Shown: positions 26,918-35,525 of the stretch, piece after piece
Layout: the number at the start of each line of letters is the position of its first letter
Numbering within the stretch: the stretch's first letter is position 1
Origin: Oscillospiraceae bacterium
GTDB taxonomy: Bacteria; Bacillota; Clostridia; Oscillospirales; Oscillospiraceae
NCBI GenBank assembly: GCA_009783555.1
Contig: WRDH01000003.1
Location: 48,883 to 112,882, forward strand
Direction: 5' to 3'
Length of the DNA stretch: 64,000 bases
Notes under the pieces: model-generated
Databases searched by the model: none
The model's input: the letters and a program-made list of their open reading frames with translations, nothing else
Told to the model about the DNA's origin: nothing
Made by a program: the position numbers and the translations under genes

Positions 26918-28180
26918 ATGTATTATGAAAGAAAACTGGAGCAAACACTTCGATCTATAAGCGATACTTTTCCTGTTTTAGTTCTTACCGGACCCCGGCA
27001 AGTCGGAAAAACCACATTGCAGAGGCATATAGCGGAAAGCGGGCGAAAGTATGTCGCTCTTGACAACCCCACGGATCGTGCGTTGGCGAAGTCTGAACCT
27101 GAACTATTTTTGCAAAGGTATTCACCGCCGGTTATCATAGATGAGGTGCAATATGCACCGGAACTTTTTGATTATATAAAAGTCCATGCAGACAAACACA
27201 AAAACTGCGGTGACTTTTGGCTGACCGGCTCGCAGACTTTTCATATGATGAAAAATGTAACGGAATCACTTGCCGGACGTGCCGGAGTTGTCCGAATGCT
27301 CGGACTTTCAAACAGTGAAATAGATAAGACAGGATTTGAGGCTTTTGAAGTCGAACCGCAGAAACTCATTCACCGTCTGGATAAAGCAACGTGTCTTACG
27401 CTTCCGGAGGTGTATGAACGCATATTCAAAGGCTCTTTTCCCCGTCTCTACGAGAATCCGAAAATCGACAGAAAACAGTTTTATGAATCATACCTGGAAA
27501 CATATATAAGTCGCGATATAAAGGATTTGGCACAGGTAGCGAATGAGATTGCGTTTTTGACTTTTATGAATGTTGTCGCTGCACGCACAGCCACTAACGT
27601 AAACTACGAAACATTGGCAAACGAGACCGGAATATCTGCACCAACGGCTAAACAATGGTTATCGATTTTGGTATCAAGCGGACTTGTTGCGCTTATACCG
27701 ATATTTGCAAGCAATGCGTTGAAACGTACTATCAAAGCTCCCCGAATGTATTTCTTGGATACCGGATTGTGTGCATATCTTACACGAATGAACTCTCCTG
27801 ATTTTTTGGAAGGAAGTGCTATGGATGGCGTGTTCTTTGAAACATGGGTTGTTTCAGAGATATATAAGAGTTATCTTCATAACGGTAAGCGACCGCCTCT
27901 GTATTTTTACCGTGACCAAAATAAAAAAGAAATCGACTTGATTATCCACGAAAACAACATAGTCAACCCAATCGAAATTAAAAAAGGAGCAGCCCCGAAG
28001 ACTGCCGTAAAAAACTTTTCTGCACTAAAACCAATTACAGAAAATCCTATTGAAGAAGACATATTTGCAGGCACAGCCCATTTGAAAACCGAAATCGGAA
28101 CAGGAGCAGTGGTTTGCCTCACATCCAATGTGCTGCCAATAGACAAAAAAAACTGGCTAATCCCGGCTTGGATTATATAG
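26918..28180 (+). CDS. AAA+ ATPase with DUF4143 domain
   Basis: A 420-residue cytoplasmic protein of the common clostridial ATPase/DUF4143 family. The N-terminal AAA domain has Walker A GPRQVGKTT and Walker B VIIDEVQYAP. A winged-helix-like middle part follows (ETGISAPTAKQWLSIL). The C-terminal half has a nuclease-like EIDLII...IEIKKG pattern reminiscent of PD-(D/E)XK enzymes. The biological role of the family is unsettled. The ATG at 26918 has CGGAG upstream; the longer open frame from 26855 runs through the palindrome and is unlikely. It overlaps the end of the convergent GNAT gene by 8 bases. Confidence 0.88.
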   Translation: MYYERKLEQTLRSISDTFPVLVLTGPRQVGKTTLQRHIAESGRKYVALDNPTDRALAKSEPELFLQRYSPPVIIDEVQYAPELFDYIKVHADKHKNCGDFWLTGSQTFHMMKNVTESLAGRAGVVRMLGLSNSEIDKTGFEAFEVEPQKLIHRLDKATCLTLPEVYERIFKGSFPRLYENPKIDRKQFYESYLETYISRDIKDLAQVANEIAFLTFMNVVAARTATNVNYETLANETGISAPTAKQWLSILVSSGLVALIPIFASNALKRTIKAPRMYFLDTGLCAYLTRMNSPDFLEGSAMDGVFFETWVVSEIYKSYLHNGKRPPLYFYRDQNKKEIDLIIHENNIVNPIEIKKGAAPKTAVKNFSALKPITENPIEEDIFAGTAHLKTEIGTGAVVCLTSNVLPIDKKNWLIPAWII

Positions 28181-28754
28181 GTATATCCCCATAACGTTCA
28201 TAGAAATCACTTCTTGATATAGAAAACGTCAATGCATCATAACGTTCGCCACGAACCTTGCGTATGCCTCTTCTGCGTCCTATCTCCTCGAAACCAATGC
28301 TTTCCGCAAGCTTTAGCATAGGATAGTTGCCGGACCATGTTTGGGTATATATTTCTTCTACATCGCTATTGGAAAGTTGGTAGGTTATCCAAAGTATTAA
28401 AGCATTCTTTCCATATCCCTTACGCCTTACTTCTATAGGTGGAATATCTATGCCAACAGCAATCAAATCTTTATCATCGTCAATGAAATAGCGGCTTACA
28501 CTACCGATATGCAATCCCTCGTTTGTGTCCAGCTCCAGTCTGCTGTAAACGTTGGGAGGATTGCTTATCTTTTTGTGCAGCATCTCCCGTTCCTTTTCCA
28601 TATCAAAAGGTTCATTTTCTTCCCAAGGCGCATCCCACTCCCACCATTCTGTCTCAACGGTATTCCATCTCTCTTTGTCCACGAGGTCATCCTCAAACAT
28701 CGGACGTAAAACTATGTTCTTATAACTTATAGGGAATTTGTTGATCTTATCCAT
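28173..28754 (-). CDS. GNAT-family N-acetyltransferase
   Basis: A 193-residue cytoplasmic enzyme expected to transfer acetyl from acetyl-CoA to an amino group (RimJ/RimL-like shape). Motif A, the acetyl-CoA loop, reads EVRRKGYGKNAL (R/Q-x-x-G-x-G/A pattern). The C-terminal part has SGNYPMLKLAESIGFEEIGRRRG, as in GNAT motif B. The substrate is unknown. The ATG at 28754 has GGAGAG four bases upstream, better than the ATG at 28766. A relic of a second GNAT 3' end lies at 29391-29456. Confidence 0.88.
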   Translation of the reverse strand: MDKINKFPISYKNIVLRPMFEDDLVDKERWNTVETEWWEWDAPWEENEPFDMEKEREMLHKKISNPPNVYSRLELDTNEGLHIGSVSRYFIDDDKDLIAVGIDIPPIEVRRKGYGKNALILWITYQLSNSDVEEIYTQTWSGNYPMLKLAESIGFEEIGRRRGIRKVRGERYDALTFSISRSDFYERYGDIPI

Positions 28755-28803
28755 GACGCTCTCCAACTCAAAATATTCATTTTGTTTAAAAATAGTGTGA
28801 ATA

Positions 28804-29337
28804 TCATTGAGGTGGTGTACCGTCAGTTTGCTTTGGGTGTCTATAATGCTTCTGCCACAGTGCGATAGCTGCAGACAACGCTTGGCAGAATTGATTTACC
28901 GCACCAGTGTAACCACCAACAAGAATATTATAGATGCCTATGGGGATTGCGCCGACAATTGTTAAAAATCTCAATACTTTCATATTAGTCTGCCACTGTC
29001 CGTAAGATTGCACCAAATCAAAAAGCATTAAAAGCGATACCCAACTCTTCCATGTATAATAAACAGCCGCACCTTGCATACCCATAAATGCTATCAACAG
29101 CCAAATCGGTGCGCGTTTATCGTATCTGCTAAAGACAAAGAACGTAACAGTTCTGATAGTTGATATAGAAATAACAGCTACTTCAGTCATTGAATTTATA
29201 AGTAAAAATTCTACAACTGTTAAGAAATTGCCTAATGTGACACATATCAACAACTCAGGCTTTTTCTTCATATGTGGTGCAATTGCAAATGCTACAATAG
29301 CGAAAACACCGATTATCTGGGATATAGTTGATTCCAT
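28804..29337 (-). CDS. YgjV-like small membrane protein
   Basis: A 177-residue protein with about five to six membrane spans, resembling the E. coli inner-membrane protein YgjV (unknown function). Marks are an N-terminal Ile/Ala-rich span, MTEVAVISISTIRT, and the TWKSWVSLLMLFDLVQSYGQWQ segment. The C terminus is hydrophilic with His and Lys. The ATG at 29337 is preceded by GGGGGC. It lies between the GNAT gene and the GNAT relic, all on the minus strand. Confidence 0.8.
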   Translation of the reverse strand: MESTISQIIGVFAIVAFAIAPHMKKKPELLICVTLGNFLTVVEFLLINSMTEVAVISISTIRTVTFFVFSRYDKRAPIWLLIAFMGMQGAAVYYTWKSWVSLLMLFDLVQSYGQWQTNMKVLRFLTIVGAIPIGIYNILVGGYTGAVNQFCQALSAAIALWQKHYRHPKQTDGTPPQ

Positions 29338-29390
29338 AGTTGCCCCCAATCCGCATTGAAGGTGTTTAATTGCATATTAGTCCATGTAAA

Positions 29391-29456
29391 TTATATTACA
29401 TCTCCATAACGCTTTTGGAAATCGCTTCTTAAAATTTAAAATGTCAAAGCATCATG
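29391..29456 (-). pseudogene. Relic of the 3' end of a GNAT acetyltransferase gene
   Basis: On the minus strand this segment reads HDALTF-stop-ILRSDFQKRYGDVI-stop, matching the C terminus of the intact GNAT at 28173 (YDALTFSISRSDFYERYGDIPI-stop). An in-frame TAA replaces a Ser codon, and no upstream part of the gene remains. It therefore looks like the scar of an old duplication flanking the YgjV-like gene. Confidence 0.75.
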
Positions 29457-29484
29457 GACAATTTTTGCAGCACATTTTCCTCAA

Positions 29485-29637
29485 TCACACCTCGGTAAAG
29501 GCGTCCTTGCCTGCGCCGCATAGGGGGCAGGTGAAGTCGTCGGGGACGTCGTCCCATTTTGTGCCCGCGGTGATTCCGTTGTCGGGGTCGCCGGTTGTTT
29601 CGTCGTATACATACCCGCAAAAACATTCGTACTTCAT
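29485..29637 (-). CDS. Rubredoxin with shortened first cysteine knuckle
   Basis: A 50-residue protein. It has the rubredoxin pattern [15 protein letters not shown]...W...[14 protein letters not shown], with Cys37 and Cys40 in the normal CPLCG. The first knuckle reads C-F-C-G (Cys5, Cys7), with one residue between cysteines instead of two. Rubredoxins carry electrons via a single Fe(Cys)4 centre, often to flavodiiron proteins, and this gene directly follows one on the same strand. The start ATG at 29637 has a purine-rich AAGGAGAATT upstream. Confidence 0.9.
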   Translation of the reverse strand: MKYECFCGYVYDETTGDPDNGITAGTKWDDVPDDFTCPLCGAGKDAFTEV

Positions 29638-29711
29638 AGTTAAATTCTCCTTATAAGTAATTATTTCTCTCCATTATTGTACCATATTGCCATTGCCCAT
29701 CTCGCGGGCGA

Positions 29712-29737
29712 CCGAGGGCGGTCGCCCCTACACGGCT
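29712..29737. repeat. Short GGGCGACC/GGTCGCCC palindrome
   Basis: A small hairpin (GGGCGACC and GGTCGCCC with a 4-base loop, followed by CCTAC) in the gap between the flavodiiron and rubredoxin genes. It has the look of a dispersed intergenic repeat; no function is evident. Confidence 0.5.
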
Positions 29738-29772
29738 TACATTGACTTTCGCAATAGACTATAAACTACACC

Positions 29773-31635
29773 CTACAGCGGTTCAAAGTCAACTGCGCCG
29801 TGCTTGCATAACGGGCAGATGAAGTCGGAGGGCAGGGTGTCACCCTCGTAGATGTAGCCGCATATTTTGCATATAAAGCCTTTTTTCTTTTCGCCATCCT
29901 GTCCGGCAGCTTTTGGTTGCGGTTTTGGCTTTATGTTATCAAAGTAATACTGATATATTACGCTTGGGATGTTTGATAATACTCTCGATTCCGTAACATC
30001 TGCAATAAACAAGGTGTGTGTGCCGTAATCATATGAGTTAACGACTTTTGCTGCAATCACACAGTTTGTATACTCCGGCAAATAACGCAAGCCATTAACA
30101 GTGCGGTCATCGTAACTGCAATCCGCGAACTTATCAACATCACGACCGCTTTGAAAACCGAATTGCGTAAAGATTTTAAAAGGAGCACTTGTATCTAAAA
30201 TTGAAACATTAAACTCGCAAGTGTTGACAATCATATCATGTGTGTAGTTCGCTTTGCTGACAGCGATTGAAATCCGCAGTGGAGTTGAAGTAATCTGGAT
30301 AGTTGTATTGATAATGCAACCATTATCTTTACCTTTATCTTTTGCAGTCAGTACAAATAAACCGTAGGACAACTTAAACATGGCGTTCGTGTCAATGTTG
30401 GCTGTCTTACCATCACCTTTACTAACAATCCCGGTTGTCGCAGAAGGGATTTCGGCAGCAATAGTTTCTGCCATCGTTTCAAGTTCAGACAACCCGTCCG
30501 CTTTGAGTGCAGACTTTATACTCACGCTTTGCTCAAGAATATTGATATTCTTACACTTCTCAAGCTTTTCGCGAATCAACCCGCCGCTGGTTGCCGCCCA
30601 CGAGCCGTTTTCTATGATGGCAACCGTCCGGTTTTGGATATTATGCGCAACAAGGTCGCTTATAACCTCATCCATTGATATAAAAATCCCCGCATTATAT
30701 GTTGTGGAAGCAAAAACAAGGTGACTCCATTTGAATGCCGCCGCTACAATCTCCGATGCAGGGGTAACAGATACATCAAACATAACGGTTTTTACACCCT
30801 CTTCACGAAGCAAGCCGGAGAGCACTTCCGCAGCATTTTCAGTATTGCCATAAACAGAAGCATATGCAATCATCACGCCTTTTTCTTCCGGTTCATAAAC
30901 GCTCCAGAGTGCATATTTCGATATGAAATCAGACAAGTTTTTACGCCATACAAAGCCATGCAAAGGGCAAATCATTTCAATATCAAGTGCCGAGGCTTTA
31001 CCAAGCAACGTCTGAACCTGTGTGCCATACTTTCCAACGATATTCGTGTAGTAACGCCGTGCTTCATTCATATAGTCTGCATTAAAATCCACTTCATCCG
31101 CGAATATTGCTCCGTTCAATGCACCGAATGTCCCGAACGCATCTGCCGAAAAGAGTATTTTATCAGTCGAATCATAAGTAACCATAACCTCAGGCCAATG
31201 TACCATCGGAGCCATAACAAAATGCAATTTATGCCTTCCGGTGTTTAATGTATCGTTCTCTTTTACGATGTGAGCATCCGGTTCTATGTCAAAAAACTGT
31301 TTAATCATAACTAGTGTTTTTGCATTGCAAACTATCTTCACACTCGGGTAACGGAGAATCAGCTCATCAAGAGTAGCGGAATGATCAGGTTCCATGTGTT
31401 GAATAATAAGATAGTCAAGCTGTCTGCCACCCAGCGCAAAGGCAACATTTTCAAAAAATCTGCGACCGACAGCATTATCAACAGTATCAAACAGAACAGT
31501 TTTGTCGTCCAGTAAAAGATACGAGTTGTACGAAACGCCGCAGGGAACAGAATAAACGCCCTCAAACATAGCAAGCCGACGGTCATTAGCACCCACCCAA
31601 AAAAGGTCATCTTTAATTTTCTTTACACAATGCAT
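29773..31635 (-). CDS. Multidomain flavodiiron protein (diiron-flavodoxin-flavin reductase-rubredoxin)
   Basis: A 620-residue cytoplasmic enzyme reducing O2 to water and/or NO to N2O. Domains in order: a metallo-beta-lactamase-like diiron domain (about 1-255, with the HMEPDH motif and later His and Asp ligands such as MVHWPEVM, SADAFG and PLHG); a flavodoxin domain (about 258-400, with YASVYGNTENAA binding FMN); a flavin-reductase-like domain (about 420-575, with FKLSYGLFVLTAK and FNVSILD); and a C-terminal rubredoxin (CKICGYIYEG...CPLCKHG, both knuckles normal). The fused reductase and rubredoxin make it nearly self-sufficient. The start has GAGGAG upstream. It is upstream of the rubredoxin gene. 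Confidence 0.93.
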   Translation of the reverse strand: MHCVKKIKDDLFWVGANDRRLAMFEGVYSVPCGVSYNSYLLLDDKTVLFDTVDNAVGRRFFENVAFALGGRQLDYLIIQHMEPDHSATLDELILRYPSVKIVCNAKTLVMIKQFFDIEPDAHIVKENDTLNTGRHKLHFVMAPMVHWPEVMVTYDSTDKILFSADAFGTFGALNGAIFADEVDFNADYMNEARRYYTNIVGKYGTQVQTLLGKASALDIEMICPLHGFVWRKNLSDFISKYALWSVYEPEEKGVMIAYASVYGNTENAAEVLSGLLREEGVKTVMFDVSVTPASEIVAAAFKWSHLVFASTTYNAGIFISMDEVISDLVAHNIQNRTVAIIENGSWAATSGGLIREKLEKCKNINILEQSVSIKSALKADGLSELETMAETIAAEIPSATTGIVSKGDGKTANIDTNAMFKLSYGLFVLTAKDKGKDNGCIINTTIQITSTPLRISIAVSKANYTHDMIVNTCEFNVSILDTSAPFKIFTQFGFQSGRDVDKFADCSYDDRTVNGLRYLPEYTNCVIAAKVVNSYDYGTHTLFIADVTESRVLSNIPSVIYQYYFDNIKPKPQPKAAGQDGEKKKGFICKICGYIYEGDTLPSDFICPLCKHGAVDFEPL

Positions 31636-31684
31636 ATTGAAATCTCCTCATTTCAAACTTAGCTCATCATAATTGTTTATCTTT

Positions 31685-31800
31685 CGTCATTGCGAGCCGC
31701 TCATTAAACCTGGTATTATCTTCGAACCTATGCGGCGTGGCAATCCAGATTGCACAGTACCTAAAAATGTGCTGGATTGCTTTGTGAGCTCGCAATGACG
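31685..31800. repeat. Palindromic repeat with CGTCATTGCGAGC ends
   Basis: A 116-bp element with perfect 13-bp inverted ends (CGTCATTGCGAGC / GCTCGCAATGACG) and an inner pair (GCAATCCAG / CTGGATTGC). It is the same family as the half element at 55584-55623 and is related to 1866-1968. It is non-coding and sits upstream of the flavodiiron gene. Confidence 0.8.
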
Positions 31801-31830
31801 GGAAATATAGACTGTCAGTAACGGAAACCG

Positions 31831-33069
31831 CTACAATTCACTATTAAGCAAATACTTCTCCGCTTCGGCACACCAAAGACCGTTGTTTCTTTTTACAATT
31901 TCTGCAAGCTCCTTACAAACAGGGTTGTCCATGCTTTCAAAGTCTTCGATTGCTGTCAGAGGCATTGAGATGTGCGAGTAGATCAACTTTTTACCCCCAG
32001 GTATTTTCGGCAAATTCAAGATCGTATCGATTACGCTGTCTAAACCGCCGACATGTGTTATCATCGCTGCCGGATTTAGCCGTCCGCTACCCATCATTGC
32101 CAGAGACTCCCTCATATCATCAGTATTGCCGCCGCTTGTGCCGACAATATGTGTTGAAACATAATGAACGTTGTAAAAGTTAAACGCAGCAGAAAATGAC
32201 GGGTCAGTCGGACCTGCGAAGAAGTTTAAACAACCATCCCTACCGAGGATTTTGTCAGCAAGCTCAATAAGCGGAGCAACAGGCGCGTAAACAAATACAT
32301 CGTCATAACCTTTGCCATCAGTTAGGGCAAGCAGTTCATCAGAGTTGCTTGTATTTATATACACAAGCTTAACACCGTTTTTTGCAGCCTTCTCCACCGG
32401 CAATACTTCTGCGGCACGGTTTAGCTTAACATCGTCAATATCTGTGACAACAAGCAATCCGGGTCTGCGGTCTGTATTGATAATGTAGTCGATTGCTCCA
32501 AGACCCATTGGCCCGGCACCGGCCAAAATCGCCATATTTCCGCCGGATTCTATACCCATTTTGTGCTCATAAGACCCCGTTGTCGTATGGTAATTAGCAT
32601 GAAAAGCTCCTATTACACAACTCATAGGCTCAGCCAGCGAAGCGTAAAAATATGCGTCACCATCATATGGCAGTAAGCATTTCATCTCCATCACTTCGTT
32701 TGGAATTATAACATATGTAGCATTACCGCCGAGATACCTAAAGGAATAACCCGGTGCATCAAGCGACCCCTTGTAATTCAAGGCAGGTTGAATTGAATAC
32801 TTTTGCCCCACTTTAAAATCATTTTGCCACTTTTTACCCACTTCAAGTATCTCGCCGCTGAACTCATGCCCTATAATTGTGGGATTAACCGCCACATCAT
32901 CGGGAATCCTCTTATGATCCGCCCCTTGAATCGCTGCCTTATAACTGGACATGCATATACAATCCGAAACAACTGAAGCAAGTATCTCATCATCCCCAAG
33001 GGGGGGCAACTCAAACTCCTCCAACCTTAAATCACTCTTCCCATAAACCCGAACAGCCCTTGTTTTCAT
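31831..33069 (-). CDS. Zn-dependent alcohol dehydrogenase, L-sorbose-1-phosphate reductase-like
   Basis: A 412-residue medium-chain dehydrogenase. The N-terminal catalytic domain has SDCICMSSYKA and GHEFSGEILEVG, giving Cys and His/Glu zinc ligands. The nucleotide-binding domain has AGAGPMGLGAIDYI (GxGxxG). The overall pattern resembles SorE, which reduces L-sorbose-1-phosphate, but related proteins act on other sugar phosphates. Its ATG overlaps the TGA of the PHP gene (ATGA). It is the last gene of the catabolic operon 36927 to 31831. Confidence 0.83.
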   Translation of the reverse strand: MKTRAVRVYGKSDLRLEEFELPPLGDDEILASVVSDCICMSSYKAAIQGADHKRIPDDVAVNPTIIGHEFSGEILEVGKKWQNDFKVGQKYSIQPALNYKGSLDAPGYSFRYLGGNATYVIIPNEVMEMKCLLPYDGDAYFYASLAEPMSCVIGAFHANYHTTTGSYEHKMGIESGGNMAILAGAGPMGLGAIDYIINTDRRPGLLVVTDIDDVKLNRAAEVLPVEKAAKNGVKLVYINTSNSDELLALTDGKGYDDVFVYAPVAPLIELADKILGRDGCLNFFAGPTDPSFSAAFNFYNVHYVSTHIVGTSGGNTDDMRESLAMMGSGRLNPAAMITHVGGLDSVIDTILNLPKIPGGKKLIYSHISMPLTAIEDFESMDNPVCKELAEIVKRNNGLWCAEAEKYLLNSEL

Positions 33070-34280
33070 TGCACTTTCCTCTTTTTACTATGCTTTTCTT
33101 TTGCCAATCCTGCAAAAAACGTAATTCGCTCGCTCAAATCAGGAAGTCTCTCTACTGTATCCGCAGAAAACATTCCGTTTTCTATCCCGTCTGCGGTGGC
33201 AAGCTCATGCCCGACAAGAGCCCATGCAGAATCAATTAAATGCCTAAATCCGGGAGTATCAATTTTATCACAAATAAATTTCTGCAAAGGTGAGTTGATG
33301 TCTTCGCCTGAGATTTGTAAAAGTCCGTTGGAATTGCATAATGACTTTATTCTCTCCAGTTGTGCATCCGTATTTCGTGCGGGCATATACGTTACAGCCT
33401 TCATACCGATTTTTACCATATAATCTATAAGCTCATCAAGATAGTCATCCTCGAACTTCTGTGTTCTCTTATCGCCTGTAACCGAAACACCTACATCACC
33501 GAGGTATGCATATGCGGGAATAGCACCAAGCCTTTCGGCAAGAGAGATAAAATCTGCTATATGCGGCAGTTCATCAGTTGCATCCACATAAAAACTTTCT
33601 ACAAGCTGACTCTTGAATACTCCGAGTAAAAAGTTTCTCGGCATTTCATTTCCTGTTAGTTTTGCTGCCAGTGCATAAAGAATATGCCTTTCGGTCACAG
33701 AACCGCCTTTCGAGTATAACGACAATGGTAGAACATCATTGTTAAAATCCAACCCGATCTCATATGGTTTAAGATAGGCATTTAGCTTATCTACCATTTT
33801 CCAGTTGCGGACATTACGCTTTTCACGATAGGGTGCAAGGAAATGCTCTGCTTCGCTTAACATTTGATGAGGTATTCCATGCATGGCAAGATACACTACC
33901 GTGTCCTGATCAGGATTGTTAATGCGTCTTCCTTCAAACGGAGTACCTGCCATACTGCAACGCAGCTCAAAGCCGACAGTTACAGGCATACCGATAATCC
34001 TCCCGGCTTCAATAAACTCATCAGCACCGCCGACACTGTCATGATCCATAATACCGGTAGTCGCAAGACCGCTCAGCCAAGACATAAAGACAGCTTTAGC
34101 GGGTGAGTACGGCGAGAACGAATATGTAGTGTGTATGTGATTGTTTACATTGACTCCGGTAATCGGAACATCAAGCGCACCTGTATCACACAAGAGCTTA
34201 AGCTCCCTCAAAGCATCCATACGCGCATTTTTATCTTGTGTATTCAGTTTTTCAAATAACTGCTCTTTTTTCGTTAGCAT
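33066..34280 (-). CDS. PHP-domain protein (putative metal-dependent phosphoesterase)
   Basis: A 404-residue cytoplasmic protein with metal-binding motifs of the PHP superfamily: NNHIHTTYS (HxH), GIMDHDS, VGFELRC (Glu), a His in MHGIPH, and a late GEDIN. PHP enzymes hydrolyse phosphoesters with two or three metal ions, histidinol phosphatase being the best-known stand-alone type; this one is longer. Its place between an SDR and a sugar-phosphate dehydrogenase and downstream of a kinase suggests a role in sugar-phosphate metabolism rather than DNA repair. The start ATG at 34280 has AGGAG eleven bases upstream. Confidence 0.83.
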   Translation of the reverse strand: MLTKKEQLFEKLNTQDKNARMDALRELKLLCDTGALDVPITGVNVNNHIHTTYSFSPYSPAKAVFMSWLSGLATTGIMDHDSVGGADEFIEAGRIIGMPVTVGFELRCSMAGTPFEGRRINNPDQDTVVYLAMHGIPHQMLSEAEHFLAPYREKRNVRNWKMVDKLNAYLKPYEIGLDFNNDVLPLSLYSKGGSVTERHILYALAAKLTGNEMPRNFLLGVFKSQLVESFYVDATDELPHIADFISLAERLGAIPAYAYLGDVGVSVTGDKRTQKFEDDYLDELIDYMVKIGMKAVTYMPARNTDAQLERIKSLCNSNGLLQISGEDINSPLQKFICDKIDTPGFRHLIDSAWALVGHELATADGIENGMFSADTVERLPDLSERITFFAGLAKEKHSKKRKVQ

Positions 34281-34284
34281 AAGT

Positions 34285-34403
34285 ATCGATATCTCCTGTC
34301 TCAACATCATCCGTCGCTACGCTACGGTTTTAAATAATAGCGTAGCAATCCGCGCCACCTTCTTAAAGCTACCTGCAGGCAGCTCCGGAAGAAGGCAATG
34401 CCC
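34285..34403. repeat. Inverted-repeat-rich spacer between SDR and PHP genes
   Basis: Two nested or adjacent hairpins: GCTACGCTA / TAGCGTAGC (34316-34346) and CCTTCTT / AAGAAGG (34358-34395) with an inner AGCT palindrome. It is unlike the tight joins elsewhere in this operon and may be an inserted short repeat. No reading frame is evident. Confidence 0.45.
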
Positions 34404-35525
34404 CTACCGTAACATAACCTGTCCGCCGGTCACCGGAATTGCCTGCCCTGTTTCGTATTTCTGCTCAACTACATAAAAAATCGCACGGGTAACATCGGGT
34501 ATTGTGCAACCTCTTCCCATCGGGACTTTTGCTTCGTAGAATTTCCTTATATCCTCAATGGTTTTTGCGCCTTCCACCTTACCGGAATCCAGGTATTGCC
34601 TGAAAAGACCATGCTCGGGGTCTGACCAAAGCGGTCCGTCCAGTAGATTACCGGGGCATATGGCGTTAACTTTAATTCCAAATTCAACAAGCTCCATCGC
34701 AAAGCTCTGAGTTAATCCGATACCGCCGAACTTGCTTCCCGCGTATGCAAAATTCTTGTTACTGCCCTCAAGCCCGGATTTTGAATTTATTTCGATTATA
34801 TCCATTAAGTAACCGGGAGCGAAACTGTGCTGGATTTTCATTGGCACTGAAGCATACTTGGCACATAGAAAATACCCTGTATAGTTGACTTTGGTAACAA
34901 GTTCAAAGCTATCCTTACTAAAATCACCGAGACTGCCGGCAATGAGAATACCCGCATTTGATACAAGAATATCAAGGCCGCCGAATGAGAGTACAGTTTC
35001 ATGCACCATCTTTTCGACAGAAACCTCATCGGAAACATCGACTTGTACAGCGATTGCGGTATCAACTCCAAAATGTGCATTTAGCTCTCTGGCACACACA
35101 ATAGCTCCTTCAAGATTTAAATCGGCAACAGCAATGTATGCACCCTCTGCAGCCATCGACTCTGCTATACCTTTTCCGAACCCTTGTGCTCCTCCGGTGA
35201 CAATAGCAATCTTTCCGGCGAGCCTGCCGCTCTTTGTGCTTTTTCTTATACGGAAAGCCCCAAGTCCTTTTACAACAACACTTTCAGGAACAAAACCATT
35301 CGTCTTAACATATTTTGAGAACTCGGATGTAACATCATCATCGGCATAGAAAGTCAATTGGACATCCGTACTATTATCTGCACTTGACGAGTGAAAAAAC
35401 TCAATATCGGGGAAAAAACTCACAGTTGCCATGCCGTCACATGAATACAACATACGAAAAGCAGGCGCTAACCGGCACGCATGTGTCGCGCTAAAGTCTG
35501 ACTGTGCAAAATGATGATTAAGCAT
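34404..35525 (-). CDS. Short-chain dehydrogenase/reductase with aldolase-linker-like N terminus
   Basis: A 373-residue oxidoreductase. The SDR core starts near residue 100: cofactor motif TGGAQGFG (110-117), NAG, a Ser in INSKSG, and the YxxxK pair YAGSK. The extra ~95 N-terminal residues end in FVPESVVVKGLGAF, which resembles the linker joining a class II aldolase to the SDR domain in bifunctional RhaD/YuxG-type proteins. The aldolase itself is missing, so this may be a split or decayed descendant. The substrate is unknown. The ATG at 35525 overlaps the rhamnulokinase-like gene by 8 bases and has GAGAGG upstream. Confidence 0.82.
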   Translation of the reverse strand: MLNHHFAQSDFSATHACRLAPAFRMLYSCDGMATVSFFPDIEFFHSSSADNSTDVQLTFYADDDVTSEFSKYVKTNGFVPESVVVKGLGAFRIRKSTKSGRLAGKIAIVTGGAQGFGKGIAESMAAEGAYIAVADLNLEGAIVCARELNAHFGVDTAIAVQVDVSDEVSVEKMVHETVLSFGGLDILVSNAGILIAGSLGDFSKDSFELVTKVNYTGYFLCAKYASVPMKIQHSFAPGYLMDIIEINSKSGLEGSNKNFAYAGSKFGGIGLTQSFAMELVEFGIKVNAICPGNLLDGPLWSDPEHGLFRQYLDSGKVEGAKTIEDIRKFYEAKVPMGRGCTIPDVTRAIFYVVEQKYETGQAIPVTGGQVMLR

